60,301 nt of DNA. Origin: Arthrobacter sp. Bi26 (GTDB lineage: Bacteria > Actinomycetota > Actinomycetes > Actinomycetales > Micrococcaceae). Within the stretch, counting starts at the first letter, position 1, and each line of letters opens with the position of its first letter. Below the pieces are notes generated by a model. It had not been told where the DNA came from, did not search any database, and worked only from the letters and a program-made list of their open reading frames with translations. Positions 25,486-33,948 of the stretch are shown here, piece by piece. The DNA lies in assembly GCF_918697925.1 (NCBI RefSeq), contig NZ_CAKKMF010000024.1:1-60301 (forward strand). The letters are read 5' to 3'. Both the position numbers and the translations under genes were made by a program.

Positions 25486-28400
25486 TCACGTGAAGATGTC
25501 GGCCACGTACCTGCCATGCGTGCGTTCAACTTCATCCATCCACGCCTCGGCCTCCTCCTTGGAGGCACCTGTCGCTTCCTGGTAGATGAGGGCGCACGTG
25601 TCCCGGACCTGCGGCGCCATGTTCTTGCCGTCGCCGCAGACGTAGACCGTGGCGCCCTGCCGGACCAGCTCGACGACGTCGGCCCGGTCTGCCCAAAGCC
25701 GGTCCTGGACATATTTCAGGCCGTCTTCGGGGGCGGTGGAAAAGACCGGCCGCAGATCGAGGTTGGCCTGCTCGGCCCACGACGCAAGTTCCGCGCGGTA
25801 GAGGAAGTCGGTGTCCGGGGCCCGGCAGCCGAAGAACAGCAGGGCAGGCGCCGGCGTCGTGTCCTCGGCTTCGGCCCGCAGCGCCCGGTCCTGGACGAAT
25901 CCGCGGAAGGGTGCCAGCCCGGTCCCTGCACAGACCATGATGAGCGGGACTTCCAGGGACGGTGGCGGGTGGAATGCCGCGTTCGAGGGCCGGACAGTAA
26001 CCGCCACCCTTGACCCGGGCCTGGCCTGGGCGAGGTAGGTGGAAGAGGCGCCTTCGAAGACGCCGCGGCCCGACCACGCCGGAGCCTCGATGACGGCGAA
26101 GGTCAGGGTCGCGTGGTCGGGGCTCCAGAGCGGGGACGAGGAGATGGAGTACCGCCGGGGGGTCAGCTGAGTCAGCAGTTGCAGGAACGAGGTGAACGAG
26201 AGCTGGCATGACGGATACGTCTCCAGCAGATCCAGGAGGGAGACCCGCTTGTCGAGAATCTCGGCCGCGTACCGCCCCCGGTCCTGGGCCAGGGCCTCGA
26301 GTTCGGCGCGGTGGGCAGGATCCGCCGCGACATCAGCCAGGTCCTCGAGCTGGGTGCGGGTGGCGGGGACCGCGAGTTCCACGTAGCTGCTCAACAGTTC
26401 GCCCACGGCCACAGGCGCACTGGTGGGCAGGAAAGTGTCCCCGCGCTCCATGCTCAGCTGGACGTGCGAGTCGTAGTCGAGGTTGAAATGGGCCAGTGCG
26501 CGCTGCACGAGGGCGCTGGGGTTCAGCGGCAGCACGGCCAGGTAGTCCCCGGTCCGGTAGCTCATTCCCTCGGGCAGTGCGATCTCGACATGCCGCTTGG
26601 ACCGGGCGCCGGGCTTGGCCAGATCGACCAGTTCCCGGTTCGCGACGACGGTACCGAGTGCCAGCCCGTTCTGGCGCAGCAGCGGATCCCGGACGTTGCC
26701 GATGAACTGGAGTTCCAGCTGGGGCTGCGCGGTCGGCGGGCTGGTCCTCTGCCCCAGGGCGGCGTCCACCGCGGGCCAGAACCCCGCGTACCACTCGTCA
26801 AAATCGCCGAAGAAGTCGCCGCGGGCGTTGGCTTCGCCGCGGTCATAGATCCGTGTCGCGCCGGCAGCCTCGAACCGGGCGTCGATGGCCTTGGGCACCT
26901 CCTGGTACGTTCGCGCCCAGTCCTTGTTGCCGTTGCCGAAGACCGTGTACCGCACCCCGGCGAGGCTGCCCGGCTGCAGGCCTTCGGTCCAGGCCACGAA
27001 CTTTCGGGCGTTGTCCGGCGGCTGGCCCTCGTAGGAGGACGTTACGACGGTGACGAGGCCCCCCGTCGGCAGCCCGCCGGCCGCCTCGTCGAGCGGACCG
27101 ATGGTGGGGCTGTAGCCGCGCCGTCCGGCGTCGTTGGCGATGCGCTGGGCGAAGTCCTTGGACGTGCCTGCGTTGGAACCGTAGAGCACACGAATCGGGA
27201 CGCCGTTGGGCGCGGCGGCCGCCGCGGCCGCTTCAGCCTGCGCGGCTTGTTGGACGGCGGCCGGGGGTCCGGCTGCGATCGTGACGTCCCGCCTGCGCAC
27301 GTGGATGAACAGCCCCTCAGGCTTCATCGTCAGCGTGTGCTTGATCTGAAGTTCATAGCCCGGGTCCGCCGCCGTGACCTCGAAGCGCTGCAGGAGCTTG
27401 GCCAGGAACAGCATGGCCTCCTGCAGGGCAAATCCCCGGCCGATGCAGGAGCGCTGCCCGTTGCCGAAGGGCTTCCAGGCATTGGCAGGGATTTCTGCGG
27501 CCCGAACAGGTGAGAATCGGTCCGGATCGAAGATCCCGGCGTCCTCGCCCCAGGCCGCCTTGTCCCGGTGCAGCTGCGGGATCAGGACCATAATGGGCTG
27601 GCCTGCCGGGACCTCGTAGCGGCCGCCAAGCGTGGTGTCCTCAAACGGGGCGACGTTGAAGGCCGGGGCGGTGGGCCACAGCCGGAGCGTCTCCTTGAGG
27701 ATCTGGTCCAGGTACCCCAGCCGGGGCAGGTGCTCGAACCGGGCGCTCTCGGTGCCGAGGACCTCGTCCACCTGGGCGCGAGCCTTGGCCAGGACATCCG
27801 GATGGCGCAGCAGTTCGTAGAGCGCAAAGGACAGCAGGCCGCTGGTGGTCTCATGCCCGGCCACCAGGAAGGTAACCATCTGGTAGCGGACGTTTTCCTC
27901 GCTCAACCGCTCGCCGGTCACCGGGTCCGCCGCATTGAGCATGGTGTCCAGGATGTCCTCGCTGCCAGCCGGGCTGGGGTTGCGCCGCCGGTCGCTGATC
28001 ATCTGGTCGGCGACCTCGAACATCAGGGCATGGTCTTCCTCGAGCTGGTGGCGTTTGCGCAGCATGATCTTGTTCTGGACCGGGAGCCTGCGCGCCCGGT
28101 CCCCGGATTCGACCAGGCCGCGGACCATGGCCCCGACGAAGGGATGCATGTCTTCCCGGTAGAGGCTGTTGAAACGGTAGCTGAACGAGCACAGGGCAAT
28201 GGTGTCCAGGGTCAGCCGGGTGGTGTTGTCCGGTACATCGATCCGGGCCGCGGGGCCGAGTCGCTCCCACTTCAGCAGCAACTGCTCGGCGATGTCGTCC
28301 ATGCCGTTGAACATCCGCTTCAGCGCCGCCGGCCCGAACGCCGGCATCAGGATCCGGTGCGCTTTTTGCCAGTTTGGTTCTTCTGTTCGTGCGGTGAACA

Positions 28401-28665
28401 GTCCGTCGCCGATGAAATCCCGCACCTGCCGCAGGGAAACGCCCAGTACCTTGCCGAACCGGGACTCGTCGCAGACTTCGTTGACGAGCTGCTGGGACGA
28501 GATGGCGATGATGCTGCGGTTGAAGAACTGGATGCGGACAATGGGGCCGTACCGCTCGGCCACCTCGACTATTCCCAGGATTCCCTTGCTGGAGTCGATG
28601 TCGGCCAAATTGCCGACCACCGGCTTCGTGGGAGGCTGCGGTATGGGGATGCTGGGCGAAGTCAT
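25486..28665 (-). CDS. self-sufficient cytochrome P450/NADPH reductase fusion (CYP102/BM3-like)
   Basis: 1,059 residues, matching the roughly 1,050 of P450 BM3. Domains: heme P450 (1-460) with oxygen-activation helix VAGHETTSGLLSF and heme ligand in FGNGQRSCIGRGFAL near residue 395; flavodoxin-like FMN domain (about 490-640, VLYGSNAGTSKDFAQRIAND); FAD/NADPH domain (680-1059) with RRYSISSSP and the NADPH motif CAGTGLAPFRGFVQ. Such fusions hydroxylate medium- and long-chain fatty acids. ATG at 28665 follows GGAGGGG. Monocistronic; 187 bp separate it from the divergent glycosyltransferase. Confidence 0.95.
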   Translation of the reverse strand: MTSPSIPIPQPPTKPVVGNLADIDSSKGILGIVEVAERYGPIVRIQFFNRSIIAISSQQLVNEVCDESRFGKVLGVSLRQVRDFIGDGLFTARTEEPNWQKAHRILMPAFGPAALKRMFNGMDDIAEQLLLKWERLGPAARIDVPDNTTRLTLDTIALCSFSYRFNSLYREDMHPFVGAMVRGLVESGDRARRLPVQNKIMLRKRHQLEEDHALMFEVADQMISDRRRNPSPAGSEDILDTMLNAADPVTGERLSEENVRYQMVTFLVAGHETTSGLLSFALYELLRHPDVLAKARAQVDEVLGTESARFEHLPRLGYLDQILKETLRLWPTAPAFNVAPFEDTTLGGRYEVPAGQPIMVLIPQLHRDKAAWGEDAGIFDPDRFSPVRAAEIPANAWKPFGNGQRSCIGRGFALQEAMLFLAKLLQRFEVTAADPGYELQIKHTLTMKPEGLFIHVRRRDVTIAAGPPAAVQQAAQAEAAAAAAAPNGVPIRVLYGSNAGTSKDFAQRIANDAGRRGYSPTIGPLDEAAGGLPTGGLVTVVTSSYEGQPPDNARKFVAWTEGLQPGSLAGVRYTVFGNGNKDWARTYQEVPKAIDARFEAAGATRIYDRGEANARGDFFGDFDEWYAGFWPAVDAALGQRTSPPTAQPQLELQFIGNVRDPLLRQNGLALGTVVANRELVDLAKPGARSKRHVEIALPEGMSYRTGDYLAVLPLNPSALVQRALAHFNLDYDSHVQLSMERGDTFLPTSAPVAVGELLSSYVELAVPATRTQLEDLADVAADPAHRAELEALAQDRGRYAAEILDKRVSLLDLLETYPSCQLSFTSFLQLLTQLTPRRYSISSSPLWSPDHATLTFAVIEAPAWSGRGVFEGASSTYLAQARPGSRVAVTVRPSNAAFHPPPSLEVPLIMVCAGTGLAPFRGFVQDRALRAEAEDTTPAPALLFFGCRAPDTDFLYRAELASWAEQANLDLRPVFSTAPEDGLKYVQDRLWADRADVVELVRQGATVYVCGDGKNMAPQVRDTCALIYQEATGASKEEAEAWMDEVERTHGRYVADIFT

Positions 28666-28719
28666 GGCCCCTCCTAGGCGATCGCCAATCGACGCTCTGT
28701 GAGCACTAATTGCTGCCTG

Positions 28720-28739
28720 GCCGGACGGCACCGTCCGGC
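28720..28739. promoter_or_regulatory. 9-bp-arm palindrome upstream of the P450 fusion gene
   Basis: GCCGGACGG, two bases, CCGTCCGGC: perfect arms 55 bp upstream of the P450 start, in the shared upstream region with the divergent glycosyltransferase. Could be an operator for a fatty-acid-responsive repressor, as known for BM3 in Bacillus, or a chance hairpin in GC-rich DNA. Confidence 0.4.
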
Positions 28740-28852
28740 TCCGAACCACGATACTCCCGTCAGATTCCGGGCAAAATAGGCACCCATCAAGGCGGGGCGG
28801 GTGATTCTCATGTGACAGGTGGTGCCAATGATTCCCTGCTACTATCCCAACG

Positions 28853-30292
28853 GTGGGCAGAGGACAACTTCACCGGACTGTAGGTCTGGTCATCGCAGTA
28901 ATCGCCGGCACCGCGGCGGCGATCCTGTGGGCCGCCGTCGCCGCGGGGGGACGCGCACAAGCCGAAGGGGAGCCGCACGGGTTCATCCTGGGGGTGTGGA
29001 ACGTGCTCTACAGCACGAACGCGCCCGGAGCCCGGATCCTGGGCGCGGCGGTCGCGCTCGCCGTGCTGCTGGCCGCCGGCGTCGCCCTGCTGGAGCGCCG
29101 GATCACCACCCGGTCGCGGCGGTCGGCGAACGTTCGGATCGCTCCGCTGGCACCGAAGATCGTGATGGGAGCCACCCGCGGAGTCTATGCGGGCCCTGTT
29201 ACCGTCACCGTGCTCATCCCGGCCCACAACGAGGAAGTCTCACTGCCCTCCACGATCGCCTCCCTGCGGGCACAGTCCCACAGCCCCGAACGAATCATCG
29301 TGGTGGCGGACAATTGCACCGACAGCACCGTGGAGATCGCCCGCGACGCCGGCGTCGAGCTCTATGAGTCGGTCGACAACACGAAAAAGAAGGCCGGCGC
29401 CCTGAACCAGGTGCTCAAGCAAATCCTTCCCAGGCTCGGTGCCAACGACCTAATGATGGTGATGGACGCCGACACCCAGCTCGATGACGGCTTCCTCGGC
29501 GCGGCCGTGAACCGCTTCGTGGACGACCGCGCCCTGATGGCGGTGGGCGGCCTGTTCTACGGGGAGGAAGGCCACGGCGTACTCGGCCAGTTCCAGCGCA
29601 ACGAGTACCTCCGCTACGGCCGGGAAATCAAGCGCCGGCGGGGGAGGGTTTTCGTCCTGACCGGGACCGCGTCGCTTTTTCGCCCGGTCGCCCTGCGCAC
29701 CATCGCCGAGCAGCGGGGCGATTCGCTTCCCGGGACGAAGGGCGACGTGTACGATACCGCGGCGCTGACTGAGGACAACGAACTGACCATAGCGCTCAAG
29801 TCGCTTGGCGCCCTGATGATTTCACCGACGGCATGCACCGTGGTTACCGAACTCATGCCCACTTGGTCCACGCTGTGGGCGCAGCGGCTGCGATGGCAGC
29901 GGGGAGCGCTGGAGAACATTGGCGCGTACGGGGTCACGTCCCAGACGATGCGCTACTGGGTGCAGCAGCTCGGCATCGGTTATGGCGTGATTGCCCTCAG
30001 CGCCTACCTGCTGCTGATCTTCCTCATGATGTTCTCCCTGGACGTGTGGATCTGGTTCCCGTTCTGGCTGGGACTTGGCGGGGTGTTCATGATCGAACGC
30101 GTCGCCACCGTCTGGAAGGGCGGCTGGCGGGCCAGGATTTTGGCCCTCACTCTCTTCCCCGAACTCTTTTTCGACATGTTCCTGAACGTCGTCTACATCA
30201 AGGGCATCATCGACATTTCGCTGGGCCGGACCGCGAACTGGAAACACGTCACCCGCACCAACGCCGCCGAGGCCGTCAAGGAGTCCGCATGA
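28853..30292 (+). CDS. membrane glycosyltransferase family 2
   Basis: 479 residues. Two N-terminal membrane helices (about 10-28 and 60-80), a cytoplasmic GT2 catalytic domain with TVLIPAHNEEVSLPSTIASL, the DxD-type MVMDADTQLDDGF, TEDNELTIAL and the processive-enzyme signature LWAQRLRWQRGALEN (QxxRW), then several C-terminal membrane helices. The layout resembles poly-GlcNAc, hyaluronan or cellulose synthases, so it probably makes or exports a beta-linked polysaccharide; the sugar is not determinable. GTG start at 28853 is tentative. Stop overlaps the next gene. Confidence 0.85.
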   Translation: MGRGQLHRTVGLVIAVIAGTAAAILWAAVAAGGRAQAEGEPHGFILGVWNVLYSTNAPGARILGAAVALAVLLAAGVALLERRITTRSRRSANVRIAPLAPKIVMGATRGVYAGPVTVTVLIPAHNEEVSLPSTIASLRAQSHSPERIIVVADNCTDSTVEIARDAGVELYESVDNTKKKAGALNQVLKQILPRLGANDLMMVMDADTQLDDGFLGAAVNRFVDDRALMAVGGLFYGEEGHGVLGQFQRNEYLRYGREIKRRRGRVFVLTGTASLFRPVALRTIAEQRGDSLPGTKGDVYDTAALTEDNELTIALKSLGALMISPTACTVVTELMPTWSTLWAQRLRWQRGALENIGAYGVTSQTMRYWVQQLGIGYGVIALSAYLLLIFLMMFSLDVWIWFPFWLGLGGVFMIERVATVWKGGWRARILALTLFPELFFDMFLNVVYIKGIIDISLGRTANWKHVTRTNAAEAVKESA

Positions 30293-30513
30293 GCCTCACC
30301 GGCGTGCCCGTCCCCACGGGCGTTCTCTTCCCGCAAGCGCTCCTGAACTCGGAGTGGTTCGCCATCCTGGCGACGTTTGTTGCCATCAATACGGTCATGT
30401 ACGCGGCCCTGGCGGTGACCAAAGTGCTGCCAAAGGTCCACCGTCCCGGCTGGCTCCGGCCCCCGCATGAACGCGGCGAGACCCGGAGCATCCACCCCGA
30501 CGCGCCCCGCTGA
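30289..30513 (+). CDS. small membrane protein coupled to the glycosyltransferase
   Basis: 74 residues with one clear membrane helix (about 22-45, FAILATFVAINTVMYAALAV) and a polar, proline- and arginine-rich tail. Its ATG overlaps the glycosyltransferase stop (ATGA), so it is translationally coupled and probably an accessory subunit of that enzyme. No family recognised. Confidence 0.65.
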   Translation: MSLTGVPVPTGVLFPQALLNSEWFAILATFVAINTVMYAALAVTKVLPKVHRPGWLRPPHERGETRSIHPDAPR

Positions 30514-30563
30514 GGATTTCCACCAGGCGGGCCTGCCGTGAACCTGCCCGGGAAGCCGCGGCA

Positions 30564-30668
30564 TCACCGGGCCAGCGAAGCGGCCAGGGCTGCCGCGCCA
30601 GCGATCGACAATGCGCATCGCACGGTGTTGGCCCGGTTCCAGGCCCGCTCGAACGTCCGCCAGGAGTC
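30564..30668 (-). pseudogene. DUF1772-like membrane protein, C-terminal remnant
   Basis: The reverse strand encodes DSWRTFERAWNRANTVR followed by a hydrophobic helix (CALSIAGAAALAASLAR) and a stop. This resembles the end of DUF1772 proteins (a tryptophan-containing helix, N-x-VR, and a final membrane helix). Upstream in the same frame the sequence becomes nonsense at about 30680, and the rest of the gene is absent. The remnant abuts a 5'-truncated AraC gene on the other strand. Confidence 0.5.
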
Positions 30669-30719
30669 CGCCGCGCCTGCTCCAGCGGCGTCGATCCGGG
30701 TGCCGCGGACAACGAGCGG

Positions 30720-31511
30720 GTCCTCCTCGAATCCGGTGACATCGCCGTCGTCCGCGGGCCTGACCCCTATCTTCTGGCCGACGACCCCGGACGGGCGGCG
30801 ACCATCATCATTCATCCCGGTCAGGAATGCACCACGTCTTCCGGCGAGACTGTCCACCTCAGCATGAGCCACGGCGTTCGCACCTGGGGCAATGCGTCGG
30901 CAGGGGAAACGGTCGTGCTCGTCGGCACCTACACCACCGAGGCGGAAATCGGTTCCGCGGTAACAGCCGTGCTGCCCCGTGTCGCCATCATCCCCGCCGG
31001 CGGCGTTGATGCAGCCTTGGCGCGGTTCCTCGGCGGCGAGATCACCACGAACGCCCCGGCACAAGGAAGCGTGGTCGACCGGATGCTGGATGTGCTGCTG
31101 GTCCACGCCGTGCGCGCCTGGGCGGCCGAGCATCCCGGGCGGGCCACCGGCTGGCTGGCGGCAGGCACGGATTCCCTGGTGGCCCCGATGCTGGAGCTTA
31201 TGCACGATTCCCCCGCCGAAGCCTGGACGCTCGAGACCTTCGCCGCCCGCCTGCACGTCTCCCGCGCCACGCTGGCCAGCCGCTTCCGCGATGTCGTCGG
31301 CGAGCCGCCGATGACCTACCTGACGAACTGGCGGATGCTGCTCGCCAGCGAGCTGCTCGCGGACCCGAACCTCACCACCGCCCAGGTCGCCGGCCAGGTC
31401 GGGTACGGGGGCCCGTTTGCGCTGAGCGCGGCCTTCAAACGCCGTTTCGGCCTCAGCCCGACGGCCTACCGCCATCTCAAATATGCTCCGCCGACACCAC
31501 AGGCCGTCTAG
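30720..31511 (+). pseudogene. AraC-family regulator lacking its N-terminus
   Basis: The frame from 30720 continues as VLLESGDIAVVRGPDPYLLA and HPGQECTT, the typical middle of an AraC cupin-6 ligand domain, then GVRTWGN and the C-terminal double helix-turn-helix (LETFAARLHVSRATLASRFR; AGQVGYGGPFALSAAFKRRF). About 50-60 N-terminal residues expected for the family are missing, and no ATG, GTG or TTG exists in frame upstream. The first usable ATG, at 30864, falls inside the cupin domain. Translation from there would give a 215-residue DNA-binding fragment, so residual activity is possible. Confidence 0.65.
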
Positions 31512-31535
31512 GAATGTGTCGGGCAAGACGGCCAG

Positions 31536-32048
31536 TCAGCCGCTGAAATCCCCGGCGTTCCGGCGGAACGTGCCCAGGATCCGGATCAGCTGGTCCACGT
31601 CCTGGTCCCCGAAACCCGATTGGCCGAAGACCTCGGAGTTCAGCACCGCCGTCGCCCGTTTGGCCAGGGCGCGCCCGTCGGGGGTGAGCTCGATCAAGGT
31701 GGTGCGGCCGTCCGTGGGATGCGGTGAGCGCATCACCAGCCCGGCGTCCTGGAGCCGGTCCACGGCGTTGGTGACCGATGTGGGGTGGACCTGCAGCAGC
31801 GCGCTCGCCTTGTTCATGGGCAGCGCCCCGCTGCGGGCGAAGCTGAGCAAGGCCAGCAGCTCGTACCGGGCAAACGTGAGTCCGAACGGCTTGAGAACGG
31901 CCTCGATCCGGCCCAGCAGGATCTGCTGGGTTCGCATGATGGCGGTGATCGCGGCCATCGGGGCGGCGACGTCGGACCAGCCGTGGCGCTCCCAGTTCAG
32001 CCGGGCGTCGGCGATCGGATCTCGCGGCAGCGGTGTTCCCACGCTCAC
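31536..32048 (-). CDS. MarR-family regulator
   Basis: 170 residues with the MarR winged helix: LTFARYELLALLSFARSG, ASALLQVHPTSVTNAVDRLQ (recognition helix) and the wing MRSPHPTDGRTTLIELT. Start overlaps the end of the acyl-CoA synthetase gene by four bases, so it is co-translated with that enzyme and probably autoregulates the unit. It may bind the palindrome at 33871-33888. The ligand would be an acyl- or aryl-CoA or the free acid. Confidence 0.87.
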   Translation of the reverse strand: MSVGTPLPRDPIADARLNWERHGWSDVAAPMAAITAIMRTQQILLGRIEAVLKPFGLTFARYELLALLSFARSGALPMNKASALLQVHPTSVTNAVDRLQDAGLVMRSPHPTDGRTTLIELTPDGRALAKRATAVLNSEVFGQSGFGDQDVDQLIRILGTFRRNAGDFSG

Positions 32049-33784
32049 CCCTGACTCTTGAGCCCGGGAAAATCGGAGTCGGAGTACTCGACGCCGAAGC
32101 CTTCGGGAACAGGCCCGCCGCCGTGGCGCAGCTCCTCGCTGTGCCGCAGCTCCACCCGGCGGATCTTGCCCGAGATCGTTTTGGGGAGTTCGGCAAACTC
32201 CAGCCGGCGGATCCGCTTGAACGGGGCCAGGTGGTCCCGGCAGTACCGCAGGATATCCTCGGCCAGCTCCGGGCCGGGCTGGTGCCCGGCCGCCAGGACC
32301 ACAAACGCCTTCGGCACCGACAGCTTGAGCGGGTCGGGGGAGGGGACGACGGCGGCCTCCGCCACCGCCGGGTGCTCAATGAGCACGCTCTCCAGTTCGA
32401 AGGGGGACAGCCGGTAGTCGGAGGACTTGAAGACGTCGTCGCCGCGGCCCACATACGTGATGATGCCCCGTTCGTCCCGGCTCGCCATGTCCCCCGTGTG
32501 GTAATAACCGTCCCGGAAAGCCTCCGCCGTCTTGTCCGGGTCGCCGTAGTACGCCTTCATGAGCCCCACGGGGCGGGGGTCGAGGCGCAGGCAGAGCTCG
32601 CCGTCGTCGGCCTCCGCACCCGTAGCGGGGTCCACGAGCACGACGTCGTAGCCCGGCAGCGGCTTTCCCATGGCGCCGATCTTGATTGGCTGGCCCGGGG
32701 TGTTCGCGATCTGCACCGTCGATTCGGTCTGGCCGAAGCCGTCCCGGATTCTCTGGCCCCAGGCACGGTGGACCTGGTCGATCACCTCGGCGTTGAGCGG
32801 TTCGCCGGCGGACACCACCTTGGTGGGCGGGTTCAACAGCCGGGTGAGATCGGCCTGGATCAGCATCCGCCAGACCGTCGGCGGGGCGCAGAAGCTGGTC
32901 ACGGATTCGCGGTCCATCTGTTCCATGAGGGCCTTGGCGTCGAAGCGTTCGTAGTTGTAGATGAACACGCACGCCTCGGCGATCCACGGGGTGAACACAT
33001 TAGACCAGGCGTGCTTGGCCCAGCCCGGCGAGGCCACGTTGAGGTGCACGTCGCCCGGTTCCATCCCGATCCAGAACATCGTGGACAGGTGTCCCACCGG
33101 GTAGGAGGTGTGCGTGTGTTCGACGAGTTTGGCCTTGGACGTGGTGCCGGAGGTGAAGTACAGCAGGAGGGTCTCGTCGGCAAGGGTGGGGGCGTCCGGG
33201 GTGAAGTCCACTCCGGCGTCGGCAGCGTCGGCGTACTGCCGGACATTGTCCGGGGCTGCGGCGGGACTCGCGGGGCTGCCACCGATTTCGATCAGCGTGT
33301 AGTCACCGGCGACGTCGGCGAACTTGGCGATGTTGGCACTGCCGACGGCGGCCCAGGATGCGCCGCCGCGCTCCACCCGGTCCTGCAGGTCGGCGGGTCC
33401 CATCAGGGTGGTGGTGGGGATCATGACGATGCCCAGCTTGATGCCGGCGAGCATAAGTTCCCAGAGCTCCACCTGGTTGCCGAGCATGATGATCATCCGG
33501 TCCCCGCGCCGCACGCCCTGCGCGCGCAGCCAGTTGGCCACCTGGGACGAGCGCCGGGAGAGGTCCGCGAAACTGCGCCGGGTCGCGGACCCGTCCTGTT
33601 CGACGATCACCAGCGCCGGTTTGTCCGCCCTGGCCGGGTCTGCCGCGAGCTGGTCGAACCAGTCCAGTGCGAAGTTGAATTCCTCGAAGCGCGGCCACTG
33701 GAATTCGCTGCGGGCGCCGTCGTAGTCCCCGCGCAGGGCCAGCAGCCGGTCCCGCGCGGCCCGGAATTCCTCAGTCACGGTCAT
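32045..33784 (-). CDS. acyl-CoA synthetase (AMP-forming, medium-chain type)
   Basis: 579 residues, ANL superfamily. AMP-binding P-loop LLYFTSGTTSKAKLVEHTH, GFGQTESTV, then YHTGDMASRDERGIITYVGR and the hinge segment DDVFKSSDYRLSPFELE, which is typical of acetyl/medium-chain synthetases, and the C-terminal catalytic Lys in KTISGKIRRVEL. Activates a carboxylic acid with ATP and CoA. ATG at 33784 follows AAAGGTG. Divergent from an acyl-CoA dehydrogenase; together with the MarR gene they form a small acid-degradation locus. Confidence 0.9.
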   Translation of the reverse strand: MTVTEEFRAARDRLLALRGDYDGARSEFQWPRFEEFNFALDWFDQLAADPARADKPALVIVEQDGSATRRSFADLSRRSSQVANWLRAQGVRRGDRMIIMLGNQVELWELMLAGIKLGIVMIPTTTLMGPADLQDRVERGGASWAAVGSANIAKFADVAGDYTLIEIGGSPASPAAAPDNVRQYADAADAGVDFTPDAPTLADETLLLYFTSGTTSKAKLVEHTHTSYPVGHLSTMFWIGMEPGDVHLNVASPGWAKHAWSNVFTPWIAEACVFIYNYERFDAKALMEQMDRESVTSFCAPPTVWRMLIQADLTRLLNPPTKVVSAGEPLNAEVIDQVHRAWGQRIRDGFGQTESTVQIANTPGQPIKIGAMGKPLPGYDVVLVDPATGAEADDGELCLRLDPRPVGLMKAYYGDPDKTAEAFRDGYYHTGDMASRDERGIITYVGRGDDVFKSSDYRLSPFELESVLIEHPAVAEAAVVPSPDPLKLSVPKAFVVLAAGHQPGPELAEDILRYCRDHLAPFKRIRRLEFAELPKTISGKIRRVELRHSEELRHGGGPVPEGFGVEYSDSDFPGLKSQG

Positions 33785-33870
33785 GGTGCACCTTTCGAAG
33801 TACTCTGGCGCTGCCGTTCCGGGCGTGGCGCCGTTGCCTGGGATCCCGCCGGTCCGGCACGGTGCCTGCC

Positions 33871-33888
33871 TAGTGATCCCCATCACTG
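33871..33888. promoter_or_regulatory. palindromic operator between acyl-CoA synthetase and acyl-CoA dehydrogenase
   Basis: AGTGAT-CCCC-ATCACT is a perfect 6-bp-arm palindrome within TAGTGATCCCCATCACTG. A TATACT element at 33894-33899 follows directly and would serve as the -10 box of the rightward gene, placing the palindrome over the -35 position. Likely bound by the MarR protein encoded nearby. Confidence 0.6.
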
Positions 33889-33948
33889 TGCAATATACTA
33901 GGACATCCAAGGGTTTGGAAGAGCGGCGCTGCTCTGCAGGCGGCGCGC

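Noticed and set aside
30564..31526. 320-residue reverse-strand open frame across the AraC gene
   Set aside because: Only its last 35 residues look like protein; the rest is the shadow of the AraC frame (Gly/Ala/Arg/His-rich).
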